Shown: positions 6,652 to 8,395 of the stretch, piece after piece
Position numbering within the stretch: the first letter of the stretch is position 1
Layout: each line of letters begins with the position of its first letter
Source: Pseudomonadota bacterium
GTDB taxonomy: Bacteria > Pseudomonadota > Alphaproteobacteria > Reyranellales > Reyranellaceae
DNA: 8,395 nucleotides
Assembly (NCBI GenBank): GCA_023436825.1
Contig: JAEZHS010000380.1
Coordinates: 1 to 8,395, forward strand
Direction: 5' to 3'
Made by a program: the position numbers and the translations under genes
Notes under the pieces: generated by a model
Told to the model about the DNA's origin: nothing
Seen by the model: the letters and a program-made list of their open reading frames with translations, nothing else
Databases searched by the model: none

Positions 6652-8394
6652 TCAGTTGGACGCCTGGGGCACCGAAACCCCGTAAAGTTCCAGGTTCTTC
6701 CGCAGCATGGCTTCGATGCCAAACCGCCCGCGCACGAAGTCCGGGCCTCGTTTGACCGCGATATGGCGGAAGCGCTCGTCGTTCAAGCAAACGAGCACCC
6801 GATCGGCCAGCGCCTTCGCATCGGCGTCACGCACCGTCCAGCCGGTCACCCCCTGCTCGACCACCTCGCTCATGCCGCCCACGTCAGGCGCCACGACCGG
6901 CACCCCCAGCGACTGCGCCTCCAACAACACGTTGGGCAATCCCTCATGGCGGGAGGCCAGCATCACCACGTCCATCATCTTGTACCAGGACGCGATATTG
7001 TACTGCGCCCCCGGCATGTGCACGACGTTGGCAATTCCCAGCACCTTTGCACGGCTTGCCGCCTCCTCCCGCATCGGGCCGTCGCCACAGATGACGAAGT
7101 GCACGCCCGGCTTCTGGCGCGCCACTTCCGCAGCCGCCTCTAGCCACAGGATCGGTCGCTTCTCCTCGCTCATCCTGAACACGCCGCCGAGCACGGGGAC
7201 ATCTTCCGGCATGCCGAGCTCGCGTCGCGCGCGCGCCGTCTCGTCCGCTGCCGCGCTGCGCTCCAAGTGATCGAAGTCAATGCCGTTGTACACCACGTCG
7301 ATGCGCGCCGGATCGATGCCGAGCCAGGCAGCGTAGTCGTCCGCGCCTGCCCGGCTATTGTTGGTCAAGACAACTGATGGGTGACGCAAAACCGCCTGAT
7401 ATGCCTCTTTCATGAACCGACGCAGCCGGCGACGCGGATTGTCCGGGCGCACGCTTCGGCAGCACAGGATGATCTTTGGCACACCAGCCAGGAGCGCCGC
7501 CACGACCGCGCTCAAGCTCGTCAGATCCTGCCAAGCATGCACCACTGCGGGACGGCGCCGGCGGAATTCCCGGAGCCAGAAGGCGATCGGTCCGACCATG
7601 TCGTTCGGAAAGTTACGAACAATATCGGCGAACCTGACCACCTCGGTATCCTGAAGGCACTTACGGTCAGTTTGCTCGTCACACTCGACGACCTCGACAC
7701 CGCTATCGGCAAGGAGGGGAAGGAAGAAGTCCCGGCGCATGCGATGTGACAGGTTGACTGCGAAAAGCGACAGCTGGAGCTCAAATCGCGGATCGCTCAA
7801 GCCCTGCATCATCAACGCGAGCTGGCGTTCGGCGCCACCTGCGGCAAGAGATGAGGTCACGGTGATTACTCGTCGCGGCTCCGGCTGGTAAGGCGCGACG
7901 GATCCGTCGCTCGCCGCGCGCACTACCAGATCGAAAAGCCGCTCGGGAACGAGAATCTCGTTCAAGGTGCGCGGTCTCGAGCGCAAGTCCATGGGGTCGC
8001 AGTTGAGCGAACGCAGCATCGACGTGATGTCGAATAAGGCCCGGGCCACTTCGGTGTCTGATGGATCGCGGTCGCGGCTGTCGAGCAGATGGTGAAAGGC
8101 GCCATCGACGATGCCTCGCCGGAAGTAGTGCAACCCAAGTGCGGCATGTCCCATCGGGGTTTGACCGTCGGCGTCGATTGCCTGCTTGAAGTAGGCTACA
8201 GCCCGCTCATCGAACTGCGCCGCCTCCGCCGTATGTCCGAGCACCACAAGCGCGTCCGAAGTGCTGCCAAGGCACGCCTCCGCCCGATCCAGTTCCGTTC
8301 GGGCCTCGTCCTCTCGTTCAAGTCGAGCGAGAAGGACCACGACGTTACGCCACGCCTCGGTATTGGTGGGATCGAGCGAACAGGCTTCTCGATA
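6652..8394 (-). CDS. TPR-containing GT4 family glycosyltransferase, 5' end cut by window edge
   Basis: The C-terminal 580 residues are visible; the reading frame is open to the right edge. The N-terminal part consists of TPR-like helical pairs, e.g. ACSLDPTNTEAWRNVVVLLA and AIDADGQTPMGHAALGLHYF, followed by a linker. A GT-B glycosyltransferase follows. Its N-domain begins VITVTSSLAAGGAERQLALM (GGAERQ at visible residues 186-191), and its C-domain begins around VLGGVFRMSEEKRP. Donor-binding elements include VICGDGPM, then EGLPNVLLE with the E-x7-E glutamates of retaining GT4 enzymes, then GVPVVAPDVGGMSEVV. It should transfer a sugar from a nucleotide-sugar donor, probably in cell-surface polysaccharide or glycoconjugate synthesis at the cytoplasmic face. 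The TPRs suggest protein-protein contact. The gene ends 226 bp upstream of the DUF4407-methyltransferase gene, same strand. Confidence 0.93.
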   Translation of the reverse strand, partial: YREACSLDPTNTEAWRNVVVLLARLEREDEARTELDRAEACLGSTSDALVVLGHTAEAAQFDERAVAYFKQAIDADGQTPMGHAALGLHYFRRGIVDGAFHHLLDSRDRDPSDTEVARALFDITSMLRSLNCDPMDLRSRPRTLNEILVPERLFDLVVRAASDGSVAPYQPEPRRVITVTSSLAAGGAERQLALMMQGLSDPRFELQLSLFAVNLSHRMRRDFFLPLLADSGVEVVECDEQTDRKCLQDTEVVRFADIVRNFPNDMVGPIAFWLREFRRRRPAVVHAWQDLTSLSAVVAALLAGVPKIILCCRSVRPDNPRRRLRRFMKEAYQAVLRHPSVVLTNNSRAGADDYAAWLGIDPARIDVVYNGIDFDHLERSAAADETARARRELGMPEDVPVLGGVFRMSEEKRPILWLEAAAEVARQKPGVHFVICGDGPMREEAASRAKVLGIANVVHMPGAQYNIASWYKMMDVVMLASRHEGLPNVLLEAQSLGVPVVAPDVGGMSEVVEQGVTGWTVRDADAKALADRVLVCLNDERFRHIAVKRGPDFVRGRFGIEAMLRKNLELYGVSVPQASN

Positions 8395-8395
8395 G

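Noticed and set aside
5928..6755. 275-codon plus-strand frame opposite the DUF4407 and glycosyltransferase genes
   Set aside because: It is antisense to the DUF4407 gene and the 3' end of the glycosyltransferase gene, with low-complexity Arg/Gln/Pro composition and no recognisable domain.

Overview
The window reads as a GC-rich proteobacterial chromosome, most likely an alphaproteobacterium. That placement is an inference from the strong G/C preference at third codon positions, the resemblance of the conserved proteins to soil and rhizobial relatives, and a P-type (Trb) conjugation gene remnant of the kind found in alphaproteobacterial integrative elements. No rRNA, tRNA, CRISPR array or intact insertion sequence was seen.

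Left part (1-3218) is ordinary chromosome. A dihydrofolate reductase-like (RibD C-terminal family) gene runs leftward out of the window. Divergent from it is a small DUF2200 gene. Then come an MFS efflux-type transporter and a classical short-chain dehydrogenase on the plus strand. The 202-bp gap between the last two holds a nested palindrome with a perfect 16-bp outer stem.

Middle part (about 3219-4241) is a gene graveyard. Two short pieces of a hydantoinase/oxoprolinase A (HyuA) gene lie in opposite orientations. One abuts the first 99 codons of a trbG-like conjugation gene on the other strand, and the other end of the trbG piece runs into the reading frame of a small membrane protein. This looks like repeated deletion and inversion at the edge of a decayed mobile element.

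Right part (4269-8395) carries two minus-strand genes. The upstream gene, cut by the window edge, is a TPR-containing GT4 glycosyltransferase. 226 bp further on is a 718-residue protein that joins a DUF4407 membrane/coiled-coil region to a C-terminal SAM-dependent methyltransferase-like domain. Membrane topology would put the coiled coil outside and the methyltransferase in the cytosol. Together the two genes suggest a surface-glycan or membrane-associated modification locus, but no substrate can be read from the sequence. The fusion protein and the scrambled hyuA/trbG remnants are the most unusual content.
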